The position numbers and the translations under genes were made by a program. Below the pieces are notes generated by a model. The model did no database searches, had not been told where the DNA came from, and worked only from the letters and a program-made list of their open reading frames with translations. Positions 8,882 through 17,222 of a stretch of 61,816 nt of DNA are shown here, one piece after another; position 1 is the stretch's first letter, and every line of letters begins with the position of its first letter. Source of the stretch: Lentisphaerae bacterium GWF2_44_16 (GTDB taxonomy: Bacteria > Verrucomicrobiota > Lentisphaeria > Victivallales > GWF2-45-14); the NCBI GenBank assembly GCA_001803225.1, contig MHBF01000202.1:1-61816 (forward strand), given 5' to 3'.

Positions 8882-9925
8882 TTAATTACCTTCGATGATA
8901 AAGCCCTGAGGAAGATTGTAACCGTGTGCAGCCAGGAGCCCCTTGAGAATGTCAGGCCTGTCGCTTATTATACCGTCAACTTTCCACCTTATCATCTTTT
9001 CGACTTCGGAATAGTTAAATTCACAGCCTTCTTTTTCGGGCCAGCCCCAGACAACTACTTTAAGCCCGAGCTTATGGGCTTCATCAAGATCTTTTTGGGT
9101 CAAATCCGCTTCAAATGGTTCCCAGCAGTATCCGCCGAGATGTTTAATCATTTTCGGAAGCGAGTAGCCATAATCTTTGGGTTTCAGCCCCGCTGTCCAT
9201 GTACCGCTTTCCGTATCATCCATAATTTCCGTAGTATGGTCGCTAAGATAAGCTGTTTTAATTTGGGGTGCCAGTTTATTGAGTTCGACAAGACATTGCC
9301 AGTCAAAAGCCTGAACTTCGGTCCTGTCAATGATGTCTTCTTCTTTCATAAATTTATAAAGAGCTTTCGCAAATTCTCCGGGCGTAGCGGTAAGCGCGGG
9401 TTTAGTCGGGTCGTTCTTGATTTCGATTTGGAAACCTACTTTCCGCCCGCTGACTTTCTTCACATAATCAACAACTTCCTTGAGCGTAGGAATACAGGCA
9501 TCGACAGATCGTTGATGAGGAAAATAAGACGCGTATTTTGTATTTGGCCTAAGCATACCGACATTATATTTCCGGATTTCGGCCAGCGTCATAGAGTATA
9601 TCGGCACAGCTTCCGCTATCCATTTCCCGTTTTCATCTCTTGTCAGATTAGGATTAAGGCCCAAATCATGGGTAATTACAAGTATTCCGTCCTTCGTTAT
9701 TCCGATGTCCATATCTACATAGTCAGTGCCAAGACGCAACGCTTCCACATAAGCAGGCATAGTCTGCTCGGGCATCAGTCCCCGCCCTGCCCTGTGCGAA
9801 TACACCTGAATGCTTTTACCTTGCAACGGAACACCATTGTATTTAACAACTGAATTTTCATCTCCGGAACATATTAAAATTGACATAAAAAGCCACCCCG
9901 TCAAGAGCGATTTGTTTAAACGCAT
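8882..9925 (-). CDS. Secreted glycerophosphodiester phosphodiesterase
   Basis: This enzyme hydrolyses glycerophosphodiesters to glycerol-3-phosphate and an alcohol. After a hydrophobic N-terminus (MRLNKSLLTGWLFMSILICSG) the GDPD catalytic core begins: YSHRAGRGLMPEQT (His-Arg and Glu of the family), DYVDMDIGITKDG and the VITHD histidine. The usual Glu of ExD is Asp here. The C-terminal barrel ends with VDGIISDRPDIL, typical of the family. The start at 9925 is chosen because GGAG lies nine bases before it; an in-frame ATG at 9940 and one at 9988 lack a site. The cysteine after SILI does not match a lipobox well, so a cleaved or anchored signal is more likely than a lipoprotein. Confidence 0.9.
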   Translation of the reverse strand: MRLNKSLLTGWLFMSILICSGDENSVVKYNGVPLQGKSIQVYSHRAGRGLMPEQTMPAYVEALRLGTDYVDMDIGITKDGILVITHDLGLNPNLTRDENGKWIAEAVPIYSMTLAEIRKYNVGMLRPNTKYASYFPHQRSVDACIPTLKEVVDYVKKVSGRKVGFQIEIKNDPTKPALTATPGEFAKALYKFMKEEDIIDRTEVQAFDWQCLVELNKLAPQIKTAYLSDHTTEIMDDTESGTWTAGLKPKDYGYSLPKMIKHLGGYCWEPFEADLTQKDLDEAHKLGLKVVVWGWPEKEGCEFNYSEVEKMIRWKVDGIISDRPDILKGLLAAHGYNLPQGFIIEGN

Positions 9926-10421
9926 TATGCTTTTCTCCATTAGCGTCCGCATTATTATTATAAATATTATAGTACAATCTTTAATCACTTATTTCAATTC
10001 ATACCCGGACATCATTTTGATAAAATGACAACAGAGCTTAAAATGGAAAGTGGACAATTCTTGCAAATCTTTCACATCCTCCCCCCAATATTGGCTTATT
10101 GATTTTAAACCAACAATAAGCTATCTTATGATCTTAAGGCGTGGCATATCATTACCACGGGGGCAGCTCCAAATGGCGGAAACTGGCGTCCGCCTGAAAC
10201 TGCAACAGACGGGGGCTAAAAAAGGCCAAATCAGCTTTTTGATAGGAAAAAACTAATTTACACGGTATCATTAAAATTTAACAAAAGACGGAACCGTTTA
10301 ATGACAATCACGTTGCAAGTCAATGAGCGGGGTCAGACTCCGGAAGCACGACCCCGGAAGAAGGACTCGCTATTCTCAACAAACAACGCTGGCAGAAAAA
10401 GCAGCAATTTAGGAGTAAAAA
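9926..10421. other. Gene-free 496 bp with a REP-like hairpin and possible coding remnants
   Basis: No convincing gene is seen. A perfect hairpin at 10328-10356 (CGGGGTC/GACCCCG, containing GGGGTCAGACTCCGGA) resembles REP-type palindromes. From it an open frame reading TTPEEGLAILNKQRWQKKQ runs into the next gene's ribosome-binding site, which looks like the C-terminal scrap of a lost gene. This is consistent with a junction where the downstream island was inserted. Confidence 0.4.
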
Positions 10422-12599
10422 ATGATCAATCAAGATTTTATAAAAAGCCAAATCATTGGAATGGGAACTGAAAAGTTTGATCAACTAGTTGCTTTTATTT
10501 TAAATAAGGTATTTGGATGTGTCTGTAATGTCAATGGAAAGGGTGATGGCGGGTGTGATTTTCGTTCTTTCGGCACAAAAAACCGTTATGTTCTTTTCCA
10601 AGATGCAAACGGACATCCTGTTTTCTCTGTGCAAGCGACTATTCAAGAAACAGACTGGCAGGATAAAGCTTTTGCCGATGCAAAGAAATCAAAGGATAAC
10701 ATTCCAAATTTGACGGGATATATTTTTATTACATCAAGGCCCCGAGAGCAAGCTGATCTATTACCACTGCAATATAAAATTTCTAGCGAATTGGGTCTTT
10801 CTGCCACTTGTATCGGGGCTAGAGAATTGTCTGGTATTATTTTTGAAAAAAAGTTATTTGCAGAGTTTATGGCAGTGACAGGATTGGCAATAGGGGAAGA
10901 GATTATAGGGCAGCCTGATGCTAAGTTAAAGATGTTGTATAGATTATTTGCCTTGAATCAAGGGCGATCCCATGTTCGTTCTGAAATTTTTGACACAATA
11001 TTATTAAGCCGTTTGTCTATGAATGCAGAAGGTCTGGCCCGGAATAAATTGATTGAAGAAACCATTAAATTCCTCGGAATATCCGAACTAAAAAATCCTG
11101 AAATCAATAGTCGCATTGATTCTCTGTTGCATGGTAAAATACAAAAAATAGGTGACAAGCTATTTTTGAAAGAAGAAACGAAAAAAGAATTGCAAATTGC
11201 TAATGCTATATATACTGATGAACTGAATTTCTTTAAATCTGGCATATCTGATATTATTAAGAGTAATGGTGGAGTTATCAACATAAAAAGCGCAGAATCT
11301 CTTGCTTTGTCGATTGCTGAATTTTATGTCGCTAGCCAAGCGCAAAAATTAAATCGTCTTGCTTTGTCATCTCTTCTGCAACTCCCCAATGGTCAAATCC
11401 ACACTTTTGCAGATTTTACTAAGGATTTATCTGCGCAGAAGATACCAAAGGCTAGTATCACAAAGGTACAAAATGAAATTTTGGCTTTTGCGTCGGTTAA
11501 TGCCTTATTAAAGAAGTTAGTCAATGCAGTTATTTATGCATCTTTAGATCATAGTTCCAATCCTTGTTCTGTTTTGATGTTGGGACAATATGAATGGCAA
11601 AACATTAAGCTCATCACGGATACTACCATTGCAATTCCATACTTGGCGACCTCCATGTTTGCAACAACTGGTGGCAGGTTTTCGGATGCGTCTAATACAA
11701 TAATTAAAATGTTGAAAAAAAATAATGCGCATTTTGTAATAACCGGAAACTATATTAATGAATGCGCATCCCATCTTGTGGAAGCATACGCCTATTGTGA
11801 CGTTGTAAATGAATTTTCATTGGAACTTCAAGATTCAAAAAACGGTTTCATTTCTCATTATTGCCAAATGAAAGCCAAGGGGATTGCTGACATGCCCAAT
11901 ACGCTGCCAGAATATATCAGAAGTATTTCTGGCGAGGCTGTAAAGAATTACTCTGACAAGCGTTATAAAATCAAACGTGTTATGGAAGAAATACAACCAG
12001 TTTTTGCTGATTTGGGTATTTCTTTTGAACAAATATTGCCTTATGACGAGGAAAAATATCGAAAAGATTTAGAAACGGAATATTCCTTTTCATTGGAATC
12101 ATCAGGAAAAAAAAGGCCCAAACACCTTATTCGGCACGATCTCAACACCCTTGCGCATATCAGGCGGGACTATTCGGAAAAATCCCAAGCTTTTATATTA
12201 TTGACTTGGGACTCATTATTGATCAAGCTAAGTAAATTTATGGCTCAGTCTGGCATGATTATTACGCCAGCAGAAGCGATTGATTTATTTCAATCTTCAG
12301 AAGAAATCTCTGAGGGAAAACTTCATGCCATTGCTTTTGAATATGCAATGGTAAACGACCAGCCTAGGCTTTTAGCCGCAGAGTTTTTGGACCATTTAAC
12401 GGCCATTGCATCACAACAATCACCCGAATGGAAACAAAGGAATTTGACGAGAAATTTATTAAGTGAATTTCTGGCAAAAGCTGATCGTGCCTCCCAGGCA
12501 TCAAGTATTGCAGGGAATTCGAGTATGATTGACGAGTTTTTAAAAGAAAAGGGACTATTGCCCAACAATAATGATAATGACGATCAAGAGGATGAATAG
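10422..12599 (+). CDS. Putative dual-nuclease protein: restriction-endonuclease-like N-terminus and PIN-like C-terminus
   Basis: The family of this 725-residue protein was not recognised. Residues about 1-150 resemble the Mrr-type PD-(D/E)xK fold: a helix KFDQLVAFILNKVFG, then GDGGCDF (Asp46) and VFSVQAT (Gln71, with Thr73 where Lys is usual), followed by a Rossmann-like strand GYIFITS. Residues about 395-610 carry PIN-like spacing of acidic residues: ITDTTIA (Asp400), GNYINEC (Glu447), IRHDLNTLAHI (Asp573) and LLTWD (Asp597). A helical region separates them and an acidic tail ends the protein. AGGAG precedes the ATG. The gene is AT-rich compared with its neighbours and sits 26 bp before a Fic gene, suggesting a horizontally acquired defence or toxin pair. 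The assignments rest on motif reading only. Confidence 0.55.
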   Translation: MINQDFIKSQIIGMGTEKFDQLVAFILNKVFGCVCNVNGKGDGGCDFRSFGTKNRYVLFQDANGHPVFSVQATIQETDWQDKAFADAKKSKDNIPNLTGYIFITSRPREQADLLPLQYKISSELGLSATCIGARELSGIIFEKKLFAEFMAVTGLAIGEEIIGQPDAKLKMLYRLFALNQGRSHVRSEIFDTILLSRLSMNAEGLARNKLIEETIKFLGISELKNPEINSRIDSLLHGKIQKIGDKLFLKEETKKELQIANAIYTDELNFFKSGISDIIKSNGGVINIKSAESLALSIAEFYVASQAQKLNRLALSSLLQLPNGQIHTFADFTKDLSAQKIPKASITKVQNEILAFASVNALLKKLVNAVIYASLDHSSNPCSVLMLGQYEWQNIKLITDTTIAIPYLATSMFATTGGRFSDASNTIIKMLKKNNAHFVITGNYINECASHLVEAYAYCDVVNEFSLELQDSKNGFISHYCQMKAKGIADMPNTLPEYIRSISGEAVKNYSDKRYKIKRVMEEIQPVFADLGISFEQILPYDEEKYRKDLETEYSFSLESSGKKRPKHLIRHDLNTLAHIRRDYSEKSQAFILLTWDSLLIKLSKFMAQSGMIITPAEAIDLFQSSEEISEGKLHAIAFEYAMVNDQPRLLAAEFLDHLTAIASQQSPEWKQRNLTRNLLSEFLAKADRASQASSIAGNSSMIDEFLKEKGLLPNNNDNDDQEDE

Positions 12600-12625
12600 T
12601 CAGTACTTCTTGGGAAAAGGCTAAT

Positions 12626-13612
12626 ATGAACTACACCCCGCCATTTCAAATATCGGCGAAAGCAATTTCGATGATTGCAGAAATTTCTGCACTTATCGAA
12701 CGGTATGCCATTCGGATGGAACGGCATGACGCGTTGCGCTTGCGCAAGGCAAACAAAATCAAGACCATTCAGGCTTCGCTGGCCATCGAGGGCAATACAT
12801 TGACCGAAAGCCAAGTAACCAATATTCTTGACGGCAAGAAAGTCGTGGCCCCCCTTCGTGAAATTCAGGAAGTAAAAAACGCCATTGCAACATATGACCT
12901 CGCCCCTAAACTTGATCCGTTTTTGGTTCAAGACCTTCTGAAGGCGCATGGAGTCATGATGTCGGCGCTGGTTGAAGGTCCGGGCAGGTTCCGGCACGGC
13001 GGAGTCGGCGTTTTCGCAGGGAAAGAAGTTGTTCACATGGCCCCGCCAGCCAAACGGGTCCCGGTATTGATCGCCGCTCTTTTCGACTGGCTTAAAAAAG
13101 CGGAAGATCACCTATTGATTCGCAGTTGCGTCTTTCATTATGAGTTCGAGTTCATCCACCCCTTTGCCGACGGGAACGGTCGCATGGGACGTCTCTGGCA
13201 ATCCCTGATCCTCGCGCGGCTTCATCCAGTCTTTCAGTATCTGCCGGTCGAATCAATGGTTCACGACAATCAGCAAGAGTATTACGAGGCCATCAATGCC
13301 AGTACAGCCAATACAAATTCCGGAATCTTCATCGACTTCATGTTGAACGAAATTCTGCAATCGCTGAAAACACATCAAGGCATGGCGTGGGAGACCGACG
13401 GCGGAGTAAGTGGCGCACTAACTGGCGGAGTAAATGAGGTGCTGGCATTTATAAAGAACACCCCCGGATGCCGCGCCAATGGCATTGCCTCGGCATTGGA
13501 TATTCCGCTTCGTTCCATTCAACGGTATCTCGGTCAGCTGAAAGACGAAAACAAAATCGAATTCCGCGGTGCCCCGCGAAACGGCGGTTATTATCCGAGA
13601 GGAGATAAATAA
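12626..13612 (+). CDS. Fic-family AMPylase with N-terminal inhibitory motif and winged-helix tail
   Basis: Fic proteins transfer AMP or another phosphate-containing group to target hydroxyls. The 328 residues carry the complete active-site motif HPFADGNGRMGR (178-189), the flap region around GGVGVFAGKEVVHMAPP, and an N-terminal inhibitory motif SLAIEGN (51-57, Glu55), typical of self-inhibited class II Fic proteins. Residues about 262-328 form a helix-turn-helix-like tail (GGVNEVLAFIKNTPGCRANGIASALDIPLRSIQRYLGQL). AAAGG precedes the ATG. It follows the putative dual nuclease closely and probably shares its transcript. The target is unknown. Confidence 0.92.
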   Translation: MNYTPPFQISAKAISMIAEISALIERYAIRMERHDALRLRKANKIKTIQASLAIEGNTLTESQVTNILDGKKVVAPLREIQEVKNAIATYDLAPKLDPFLVQDLLKAHGVMMSALVEGPGRFRHGGVGVFAGKEVVHMAPPAKRVPVLIAALFDWLKKAEDHLLIRSCVFHYEFEFIHPFADGNGRMGRLWQSLILARLHPVFQYLPVESMVHDNQQEYYEAINASTANTNSGIFIDFMLNEILQSLKTHQGMAWETDGGVSGALTGGVNEVLAFIKNTPGCRANGIASALDIPLRSIQRYLGQLKDENKIEFRGAPRNGGYYPRGDK

Positions 13613-14059
13613 AATGCCGCCACAGCCGGAAAAAAAGAAAGAACTCGTTGCTTGGTTGGTGTAGGGGGACAACGAGTTAAGGGTAAGGATTAATAAATAG
13701 TATATTAATATTGCGAGATATTGTTCTGAAAGATGCGGGACAAGTGTTGATTGAAAATGAATGGATGAAAAGCTGAAGAGCGTCCTGAAAAGCGCCGTTT
13801 CAAGGCAGGAATTCATTAAGCCGACGGCTTCTTCGATCACGAGGAGCCATCAGCAGAAAAACCGGGCTTGAGGCAATTGCATTGAGTTTTCATAAAACCC
13901 TGAAGCATCCGCTCGGAACAACGGCAGAATCGATGTTCCAGATATGCCCGGGATGCCTGAAAAAGTCATTTTAATTTTAAGATCTGACAGGATTTAAAAG
14001 ATTTCCATGATATATTTAAAAGTTTGTTTTTACTTTACTAATTATCTGAAATAGCAAAT
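13613..14059. other. Gene-free 447 bp, probable remnant sequence
   Basis: No intact gene is seen. An open stretch starting MPPQPEKKKELVAWLV at 13614 stops at once, but the same frame continues GDNELRVRIN after the stop, and a later piece reads SVLKSAVSRQEFIKPTASS. These look like decayed coding fragments left at the right edge of the Fic island. The last 80 bp are AT-rich and probably hold the promoter of the next gene. Confidence 0.35.
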
Positions 14060-14815
14060 ATGACTTTGATGTTTAAAAATAATTTTTTGTTCCGGGCATT
14101 CCTGATTTTAGTGGCGCTCTCGCTGGCGTCATGCTCAAAAAAGGAAGTTCCCGAACCTCCCCGCGTCTACAGACAGCTCCTGCTCGAACTCCTTTCATCC
14201 CTTGAAAAAGGCGACCATAAAACCGCACTGGCTAAAATAACAAGGCTCCGTGATATTGATAAAACCAATATTTTTCTCGCAAAGCTCGAAAACTCCGAAC
14301 GTAATAATATGTATATTACCGAAGCACAGGAATATCTCGACCAGAACAATCCCGATAAAGCCATGAAAATTATTCAGGATGCCATCAACACTCACGGAAA
14401 ACACAAACTCCTCCTTGATACTAAAAATGAAATCTATCAGCTGAAAATCATATCGAATCTCGTTATTTCCATGAACAACCCCACTTCCGCCGTGAAAGTG
14501 GCAAAGGACGCGGTGCGCTTCAGGGCGCTTATCAAAAATTATCCGCCGGCTTCAGTTTTCAATCCTTTCATTCAGGAAAAAATAGCCCTCGCGCTGGAAA
14601 TGGAAAAAGGAGAAAACAGCCGTTCAGTCTCAGATTTGAGTTCGGATATAATTTCAATGGCGGAAGAAAAAGATCCCGCCGTTAAACACCTCATCTCCGA
14701 ACTCGCAGTTGAATCTCCCAATCATCCGCTGGTCAGAGAGTACCTGCTCTCTCTGAAAGATCCTTCAGTAAAATCAAAATTCAGCTATATTACAAGTGAA
14801 ACTAAAGAGGAATGA
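14060..14815 (+). CDS. Lipoprotein with helical-repeat character
   Basis: The family was not recognised. The N-terminus is a lipoprotein signal (FKNNFLFRAFLILVALSLASCSKK, lipobox LASC, Cys at about residue 25). The rest is mostly helical with TPR-like periodicity (LLSSLEKGDHKTALAKITRLRD; YLDQNNPDKAMKIIQDAI; NPTSAVKVAKDAV). An in-frame ATG three codons downstream is an alternative start; neither has a clear ribosome-binding site. The stop overlaps the ORF of the following parvulin gene, which suggests the two act together in the cell envelope. Confidence 0.75.
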   Translation: MTLMFKNNFLFRAFLILVALSLASCSKKEVPEPPRVYRQLLLELLSSLEKGDHKTALAKITRLRDIDKTNIFLAKLENSERNNMYITEAQEYLDQNNPDKAMKIIQDAINTHGKHKLLLDTKNEIYQLKIISNLVISMNNPTSAVKVAKDAVRFRALIKNYPPASVFNPFIQEKIALALEMEKGENSRSVSDLSSDIISMAEEKDPAVKHLISELAVESPNHPLVREYLLSLKDPSVKSKFSYITSETKEE

Positions 14816-14820
14816 ATTTT

Positions 14821-16287
14821 ATGAAAAACACAATGACATGCGCCGCCCTCGTCAGTGCTATCCTTTTCCTGAGCGTAAACTGCCTCTTTTCAGCGGAACA
14901 GAAAGCAATGCCCGTCTCGCCAATACAGAAAAACGCAAATCCCCAGGCAGTATGGGAATTCGTCCCCCAGACAGTGGCAACGGTGGGTGACAAAAAAATA
15001 ACAAAAGACGAATTTCTGAAAGAAGCCTCCGCTCTGATGCCGCAGGGCGCCCCCGCCATCCCCCAGGAAGAATTGAAAAACATGGCGCATAAAATCACAG
15101 ACAGGATGATTGACAAGATTGTCTTCACAAGGCTCGTGGAAAAAGATAAAATTATTCCCGGTCCTCAACTGGTTAAGGATGAATTTGATAAAATACTCAA
15201 AACCATCAAGCCCGAAGCCTATTCAGCGTTCAAGGCACAGCTCAAAAGTAAAGGCATGACCATTGAAAACTACATCGCCAGACAGAGCCTGGACCCCAAT
15301 GTCCAACTCGGACTGGCTATCAACAGATGGCTGGAAAAAAACATCGCCTCTAAAATCAATATCACAGACGAAGAGGCCGAACGCTACTACCGCGAAAACC
15401 AGGCGCGTTTCCAGAAACCCGAAACAGCCAGGGTATCCCACATTCTCGTAAAACCCCACCCCGAAAGCCTCGCCGGAAATATGCATGAGAACATTGATGA
15501 AGCCACACAGCAGGGCAAAATAACCGCAGACCGCAAAAATATCCAGTCTTCGGAAGCTCCCGCTCAGGCTAAACTCGACAGAAGCAACATCACCGACGCA
15601 AAACTCAACTCAGCCGGCACAGTTGACAGCAATAACAGCGAGGAAGAAACAAGAATGGGCAAAGACCGCGCCGAAAGAAGCAACATAGATATGGCCGACG
15701 CTTCCGCCGAAGCCAAACTCAAGCGCGCCAACCTCAGCAAACCCCATATATCAAGAGATGTGGCATCTTCAGGTGAAAACATAGAAGCCTCTGAAGAAAT
15801 GTCCAAGGTCAAACAAAATAGGCCAAACATCCCGGAAGCCAATAAGACCGCTATACAAAAAGCCGAGGGCAATTCAGAAGACACTGAAAAAGCCGACAAA
15901 ATAGCCCTCGAAAAAGCAAAGGCGTTCAAAGCCAGAATCCTTCAGGGCGAAGACTTCGGCAAAATAGCCGAGAATGAAAGCGAATGCCCTATTTCCAAAT
16001 CTAAACGAGGTGATTTGGGCGAATTGCCGATAGGTGTAAACAAGATGCTCCCCGAATTTGAAGAGACCATCGCAAAACTCAAAATAGGCGAAGTCAGCGA
16101 CCCTGTCAAAACAAAATTCGGCTATCATCTCGTCAAAGTCACGGACAGAAAAAAATCAGGTTATAAATCCTTCGCGGACGTTAAGGAATCCATCAAGGAA
16201 TTTCTGAAAAATAAACAGATGTATGAAATGCTCCAGAAAACGATTGAACAGGAAAAACACGCCCTTAACGTCAAGATAAATATCTGA
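14821..16287 (+). CDS. Periplasmic SurA/PpiC-type peptidyl-prolyl isomerase with a large repetitive insertion
   Basis: This is a parvulin-family folding chaperone acting outside the cytoplasmic membrane. A signal peptide (MKNTMTCAALVSAILFLSVNCLFSAEQ) is followed by a SurA-like helical N-domain and then the parvulin domain. That domain starts at ARVSHILVKP (residues 204-213), is interrupted by about 150 hydrophilic residues (15454-15907), and resumes at ALEKAKAFKARILQGEDFGKIA, RGDLGELPIG and PVKTKFGYHLVKV. The insert repeats R-x-N-I-like units (RKNI, RSNI, RSNI, RANL, RPNI). The start at 14821 is preferred because AGAGGA is nine bases upstream; the ATG at 14812 touches that site. It overlaps the upstream lipoprotein region, indicating coupled expression. 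Confidence 0.88.
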   Translation: MKNTMTCAALVSAILFLSVNCLFSAEQKAMPVSPIQKNANPQAVWEFVPQTVATVGDKKITKDEFLKEASALMPQGAPAIPQEELKNMAHKITDRMIDKIVFTRLVEKDKIIPGPQLVKDEFDKILKTIKPEAYSAFKAQLKSKGMTIENYIARQSLDPNVQLGLAINRWLEKNIASKINITDEEAERYYRENQARFQKPETARVSHILVKPHPESLAGNMHENIDEATQQGKITADRKNIQSSEAPAQAKLDRSNITDAKLNSAGTVDSNNSEEETRMGKDRAERSNIDMADASAEAKLKRANLSKPHISRDVASSGENIEASEEMSKVKQNRPNIPEANKTAIQKAEGNSEDTEKADKIALEKAKAFKARILQGEDFGKIAENESECPISKSKRGDLGELPIGVNKMLPEFEETIAKLKIGEVSDPVKTKFGYHLVKVTDRKKSGYKSFADVKESIKEFLKNKQMYEMLQKTIEQEKHALNVKINI

Positions 16288-16310
16288 AAAATGAATTGAG
16301 GTCCTCAATT

Positions 16311-16865
16311 TTGAATATTGACTTGCTTTCCCTTATAAAAAAGCGCGCCAGCTGCCGTGATTACGCCGATAAGGCTGTCCCTGACGAACTCATACACAAT
16401 TGCGTTGAAGCCGCGAGATTATCGCCGTCCGCCTGCAACAAACAACCTTGGCGTTTCATAATCGTTAAAAATGCCGGATTGCGAGAGGAGATCGCCTTGA
16501 AAGGACTGCTCCCCGCCATGCCCATGCCCTGGCTTCGCAAAGCCCCTGTAATCATTGCGCTCTGCGCGGAAAAATCAGTATTCATACATAAACTGGCACC
16601 GCTTGTTTCAGGAGTGAATTATCACTTGATAGATATGGGCATAGCCGGAGAACATTTCGTCCTCGAAGCTGAAAATCAGGGATTGGGCACTTGCTGGATA
16701 GGCTGGTTCAATCAGAAGCGGATTAAGCGCATTCTTGATATTCCGCGCGGTGTGGAAGTTGTTTCTCTGATAAGCCTGGGTTTCCCGTCTGCCCCCCCTG
16801 CCCTATCCTCAAGACTCCCTGCTGAAAACATCTTTTTCACAGATAAATGGGGCAATAAGCAATAA
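16311..16865 (+). CDS. Nitroreductase-family FMN oxidoreductase
   Basis: This NAD(P)H-dependent flavoenzyme family reduces nitro compounds, quinones or related substrates. Visible signatures are the N-terminal FMN-binding IKKRASCRDYADKAVPDE, ARLSPSACNKQPWRFIIV, and GLGTCWIGWF near the C-terminal part. GAGG lies nine bases before a TTG at 16311, giving a 184-residue protein; an upstream TTG at 16296 would add five residues but has no site. The physiological substrate cannot be inferred. It lies just after the parvulin gene and before tRNA-Ser. Confidence 0.88.
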   Translation: MNIDLLSLIKKRASCRDYADKAVPDELIHNCVEAARLSPSACNKQPWRFIIVKNAGLREEIALKGLLPAMPMPWLRKAPVIIALCAEKSVFIHKLAPLVSGVNYHLIDMGIAGEHFVLEAENQGLGTCWIGWFNQKRIKRILDIPRGVEVVSLISLGFPSAPPALSSRLPAENIFFTDKWGNKQ

Positions 16866-16950
16866 AAAACGATTTTTCCTTTAAATCAATCTTGATGAAT
16901 TTTCAGGCGGGATTATCTTAACCGGACATTTTTTAAAAGCGTTTCTTTAT

Positions 16951-17045
<95 letters not shown>

Positions 17046-17122
17046 ATTATATCACAATACCTTGCAAATGTGCAATATCCACAGTAGATTATTTACGGGA
17101 AAAGTTTTCAGGGCGCTTTTTA

Positions 17123-17166
17123 TGTCCCCCGTGAACTTTAAAATTGTCCCCTGTTTTGTCCCCCAA
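17123..17166 (+). promoter_or_regulatory. Probable integrase arm-type sites near attL
   Basis: Three copies of TGTCCCC(C) lie at 17123-17130, 17145-17151 and 17155-17166 between attL and the integrase. The last, TTTGTCCCCCAA, recurs exactly beside attR (about 61425 and 61459). Their presence on both sides of the att core fits arm sites for a tyrosine recombinase. Confidence 0.55.
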
Positions 17167-17222
17167 GCAAACGGGAAATGCTATTAGTTTATACTGTTTA
17201 CTGTATTATGGAGATTAAAAAA

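Noticed and set aside
8924-9853. 309-codon plus-strand open frame opposite the phosphodiesterase
   Set aside because: The minus-strand gene has clear GDPD motifs and a ribosome-binding site; the opposite frame has neither.
9850-9925. Lipoprotein signal for the phosphodiesterase
   Set aside because: The residue before the Cys is Ile, which does not fit a lipobox (Gly, Ala or Ser expected), so a lipoprotein call was not made.
10050-10256. 68-codon plus-strand open frame before the nuclease/Fic island
   Set aside because: No ribosome-binding site and no recognisable protein features; treated as remnant sequence.
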